Source: Pleurobrachia bachei
Lineage: Eukaryota > Ctenophora > Tentaculata > Cydippida > Pleurobrachiidae
NCBI GenBank assembly: GCA_000695325.1
Contig: AVPN01000282.1
Span: forward strand, 1-20,336
Length of the DNA: 20,336 nt
Direction of reading: 5' to 3'
The translations under genes and the position numbers were made by a program. Position 1 is the first letter of the stretch. Each line of letters opens with the position of its first letter. The notes under the pieces are model-generated. The model made no database searches. It saw only the letters and a list, made by a program, of their open reading frames with translations, and had not been told where the DNA came from. This document shows, one piece after another, positions 17,496 through 20,336 of the stretch.

Positions 17496-18878
17496 CTAGT
17501 TTTCCACAGGGCAGATGGCCCTAACTTTCCTGTATGAGTCCTCATCTTCCAGAATTGATAGGATGTACCTGGCCACGTCGGCTCTGTCGGTTCGAGTTGC
17601 CCCAGATCGGTCCACTTGGGATACGTAGAAATCCGTGTCATTGGTAATGAAGCTCTTCTCTGGGGATAAAGGGAGGGTCAGGCTTTTATTAAGAGAAAGG
17701 GTTGGTGCCGCAGCCACCTCTCTGCGAGTGCCTCAGCCTGCTACGCGGGCTTTGTTTTCGTGCGCTACGTGCGCGAGTTGTAAGGGTGACTGCGTCACCA
17801 AGAGAAAGGGGAGACACGTTACAGTTAGGTAATAGGTATTGGTCTAACTCGGAGAACAAGCATGTAGGAATTTGGCGGTTTTATGTATTTAGCAGCATCC
17901 CATGTCCCTCTATCTGATCTATATACCTGTGACAGGTCCATCAGTGAGGCCCCCGGGAAGTACAAAAGTGTAATCGAGATGATCTGATTTCTCAATCTCG
18001 ATCTCGCTCTGTCTCATTCCCTCCAGGACCTGTCCTATGAAGTACTTCACAAACATTCGTACCATGAAGCTACCACACTTTTCACGAGATGCTGCGTCTG
18101 TGTACCTGGGAGAGGGAGTGGGCGATTATAGAAAACCATGAACCCTCCCCCGACCTTTGAGGTCTTTGATATAGTATCATAGAGAGACAAGGCTTAGCAC
18201 AAAGTATCCGACATCAGGCTGTCCCTTAGTCTGAGAGGAATCACTCACCAGGAGTGCTACTTCTATGTGGAAGCAAAGGGACGAAGGGACATACACTCTG
18301 ACACATTACCCTCTACTGTTAGAAAGTGCCTGGAAAGGAGGTGATATATGTTACAGCAGCTGTTTTAAACAGGATAATGATACTTCTCCAGAGCACGAGC
18401 ATCTCAAAGTTAAAAAACAAGGAGCCATGACATTACGGTCCGTGACAGGCCATTTCTCCGGATTAGGGGCAGGGGGCAACTTACGGACAGGGTTCCCGGA
18501 ACTGAATAGAGAATCCGAGGGTAGAAATGACAACATCACAATCATTAACATGAGGCTGGAGTTGGGACCTATCAAACACGTCACACTGAACCACCTTGAG
18601 GTTCTCGTGGGTCTGGGTTATCTTACTGGGGGTACGAACCTGTAAGGTAGATCAANGGGGGGGGGTAAAAAGGTCTAGACACGATTTCTGCACAAATTTA
18701 CGAAAGCCTATTTCTGGGGACAGCCGACAGGGGAGGGTATGGCTGTTTTGGAGAGGGGTAGTAGCACCATTACAAAACACGTACTAACCAGTGCGGTGAC
18801 GTGATGGTTCTTCTCTAACGCCTGGGAAAGTAGGTGTTGACCCGTCTGACCAGATGCTCCCAATACTAACAACCTCAT
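17496..18878 (-). CDS. NAD(P)-binding reductase-like protein (atypical SDR, BLVRB/NmrA-like), five exons; in-frame stop within a suspect patch
   Basis: Minus-strand exons 18878-18789, 18639-18485, 18329-18249, 18105-17927 and 17659-17496 have GT-AG borders and consistent phases, coding for 222 residues, close to BLVRB (206). The N-terminus MRLLVLGASGQTGQHLLSQAL holds the dinucleotide-binding GxxGxxG loop (GASGQTG). Exon 2 contains VVQCDVFDRSQL and CDVVISTLGF, as in SDR families that read NAD(P)H. Exon 4 has DYTFVLPGGLTDGPVTG, and exon 5 SGATRTDRADVARYILSILED, both typical of this family. It probably binds NADPH and reduces a small molecule (flavin, biliverdin or quinone); the substrate is unknown. 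Exon 3 carries a 32-nt patch (18258-18289) that reads as the unreversed complement of its paralogue and brings in TAG. Elsewhere the frame is intact, so the stop may be artefactual. Intron 1 contains an N at 18656. Confidence 0.85.
17700..17830. other. GC-rich patch within intron 4 of the reductase-like gene
   Basis: A CpG-containing segment with higher GC than the surrounding intron. It shows no recognisable repeat or coding exon. Confidence 0.25.
18258..18289. other. 32-nt patch that is a perfect mirror of 20287-20318
   Basis: On the plus strand, 18258-18289 read backwards equals 20287-20318 at all 32 positions. Because the two genes are inverted relative to each other, in gene orientation the patch is the base complement without reversal. 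The flanking bases (GCACTCCTG on one side, GTGTATG on the other) align normally. The paralogue encodes REAGKRRCIFM here, while this copy encodes SLRPFAST then TAG. Confidence 0.9.
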
Positions 18879-19724
18879 AGCTGTACCTGACATACACTGG
18901 AGCTAGGATAAGGTGTGGAGTTAACAGTTAGTAGCCCAGGTGCAACTTGGTTAGGACAAAAAGTATCAAATACGTTTCAAAACCAAGGATGGGAACTATG
19001 TATAAACATCACATGCACAAACTAAGAATCAGAAATCAGAACTACAATTGACATGCTTGTTGATGGTTGATTTCGCCCCCGTGACTGGCTGGTCAAGAAT
19101 GGCTGGTCTAGGCCGGACTTTCCTAGATACCCCTTAGAATCTACTTAAGTCTAAATGTTCATCTTATCCAATTGAATGTGCCTATTTATGTCAAATTTAA
19201 ACATTTTAAAAAATTTTAAAGAATGAATCATTCCGACGCCCTGAAGATGAAAGATTAAGGGGTAGATCCTGGATGGTTCCTTCCCCTGACTTCCACCTTC
19301 GCTAGTTTTGTATTGAAATCATGTAGGTGATGAAGATGTAAGCTTCACATGTAAACAGCTGTTTTAGATCACGAACATAACACATGTGCAGTAGTAGTAG
19401 GGTACATGTTGTATGTGGGCATGAAGTGTTTTGTGAGTGCTTGCAAGGATGGGGAAAGGGAGCTTCATTGTACCACTACCACCCCCTTCTGGCTATTGCG
19501 TCCCCGTAGAACTAGAAGAAGAAGCTTTGTTTGTATCATTTATTGAATAGCAGCTACATTGTCTAGCTGGAGTTGTGTAATTGTGTTTTGTTTGTACTGT
19601 ACACGTATCAAGACGATATCTTATAACATAACACATTGTTATATATTGTGATTCCCTGCTCCGTTGCAACCCGGAATTTGTTTGATTTTAAGACCTATTT
19701 AGATACCTATTAGCTTGTGGAGCC
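18879..19724. promoter_or_regulatory. Shared region between head-to-head reductase-like paralogues
   Basis: 846 bp separate the two start codons. I see no coding exon, no strong repeat, and no extended inverted similarity here, so the paralogy appears limited to the transcribed regions. It must hold both promoters. AT-rich around 19190-19220. Confidence 0.45.
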
Positions 19725-20327
19725 ATGAGGTTATTGGTACTGGGAGCATCAGGTCAGACGGGTCAACACCTACTTTCCCAGGCGTTGGAGAAGAACCATC
19801 ACGTCACCGCACTGGTTAGTGACCCCCCAATAAGTTTTTCTAGATGCGGAATATGTTATTCTGTTTTTTCTACTCCTAAGTTTAGACCGTCGTCCCCTTC
19901 CACTTTCTCACGCAAATATCTATAGGTCTATTTTACAGGTACGTACCCCCAGTAAGATAACCCAGACCCACGAGAACCTCAAGGTGGTTCAGTGTGATGT
20001 GTTTGATAGGTCACAACTCCAGCCGCATGTCAATGATTGTGATGCTGTCATCTCTACGATTGGATTCCCCGTTCAGTTCCTCGAACCATGCCCGTAAGTT
20101 GCCCACCCCCCCCCTGGAGTAACGGTTAATTTCAATCGTAAGTTCCCCTCGGGGAAACGGTCTATTAGGGACTGTAATGATGATCTTAAGAAATGTCATT
20201 ATTCTGTTTAGAACGGCTGTTGTCACATGTATCACCTCCTTTCCAGGCACTTTCTAACAGTAGAGGGTAATGTGTCAGAGTGTATGAGGGAAGCAGGGAA
20301 ACGAAGGTGTATCTTCATGCACTCCTG
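19725..20327 (+). CDS. NAD(P)-binding reductase-like protein, paralogue 2, 3' end outside window
   Basis: Plus-strand exons 19725-19814, 19939-20093 and 20247-20327 end at a GTGAGT donor at 20328; later exons lie beyond the window. The N-terminus is identical in protein to the minus-strand copy (MRLLVLGASGQTGQHL...HHVTAL). Exon 2 differs at a few residues (CDAVISTIGFPVQFLEPCP versus CDVVISTLGFSIQFREPCP). Exon 3 reads HFLTVEGNVSECMREAGKR then RCIFMHSW and is fully open. Exon positions and phases are the same in both copies, and intron 2 is still partly similar, so duplication was fairly recent and included introns. This copy appears to be the intact one. Confidence 0.88.
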
Positions 20328-20336
20328 GTGAGTGAT

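Overview
This is nuclear DNA from an animal (metazoan). The evidence is multi-exon genes with short GT-AG introns (about 60 to 500 bp), a homeobox gene, a eukaryotic tRNA-Val, Pol III 5S rRNA genes, and a homologue of PSME3IP1/FAM192A. The 5S rRNA genes alternate with what looks like a spliced-leader (SL) RNA gene. That points to a lineage using SL trans-splicing; a ctenophore or other non-bilaterian is my guess, but the sequence does not settle the phylum.

Layout. (1) 1-6162, minus: a very long low-complexity coding region of a large unrecognised protein. It has internal minisatellites (39-bp and 21-bp units), a duplicated Lys-rich block, and a 1,420-bp tandem duplication that breaks the frame. 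(2) 6163-7754: non-coding, with short dispersed repeats, a tRNA-Val(AAC) gene, and a cluster of CCGATTA motifs just upstream of (3) an intronless homeobox gene (7755-8792, plus). (4) 9081-10250, minus: a four-exon RING/TRAF-type zinc-finger protein, convergent with the homeobox gene. (5) 10961-12394, minus: a five-exon PSME3IP1/FAM192A (NIP30-domain) homologue. (6) 13040-15290, plus: an IQ-motif protein with up to eight exons, divergent from gene 5 across a 645-bp intergenic region. (7) 15551-17217: a tandem array with a 750-bp period, each unit carrying an SL-RNA-like gene and a 5S rRNA gene on the plus strand (two full units plus a partial third). (8) 17496-18878, minus, and 19725 to the window end, plus: two head-to-head paralogues of an NAD(P)-binding, biliverdin/flavin-reductase-like (atypical SDR) protein.

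Most unusual observations. First, the 5S-linked SL RNA candidate has a 40-nt leader, a perfect GTAAG donor, a UUCG-capped hairpin, an Sm-like site and a 9-bp terminal hairpin. Second, there are two places (3113-3162 and 18258-18289) where one copy of a duplicated sequence is the exact base-by-base complement of the other WITHOUT reversal, over 50 and 32 nt. No known mutational process does this. A data or assembly artefact is most likely, and one of them puts a stop in an otherwise intact gene.

The protein-coding genes do not form an obvious pathway. All exon models are read by eye from splice signals and reading frame, without transcript support.
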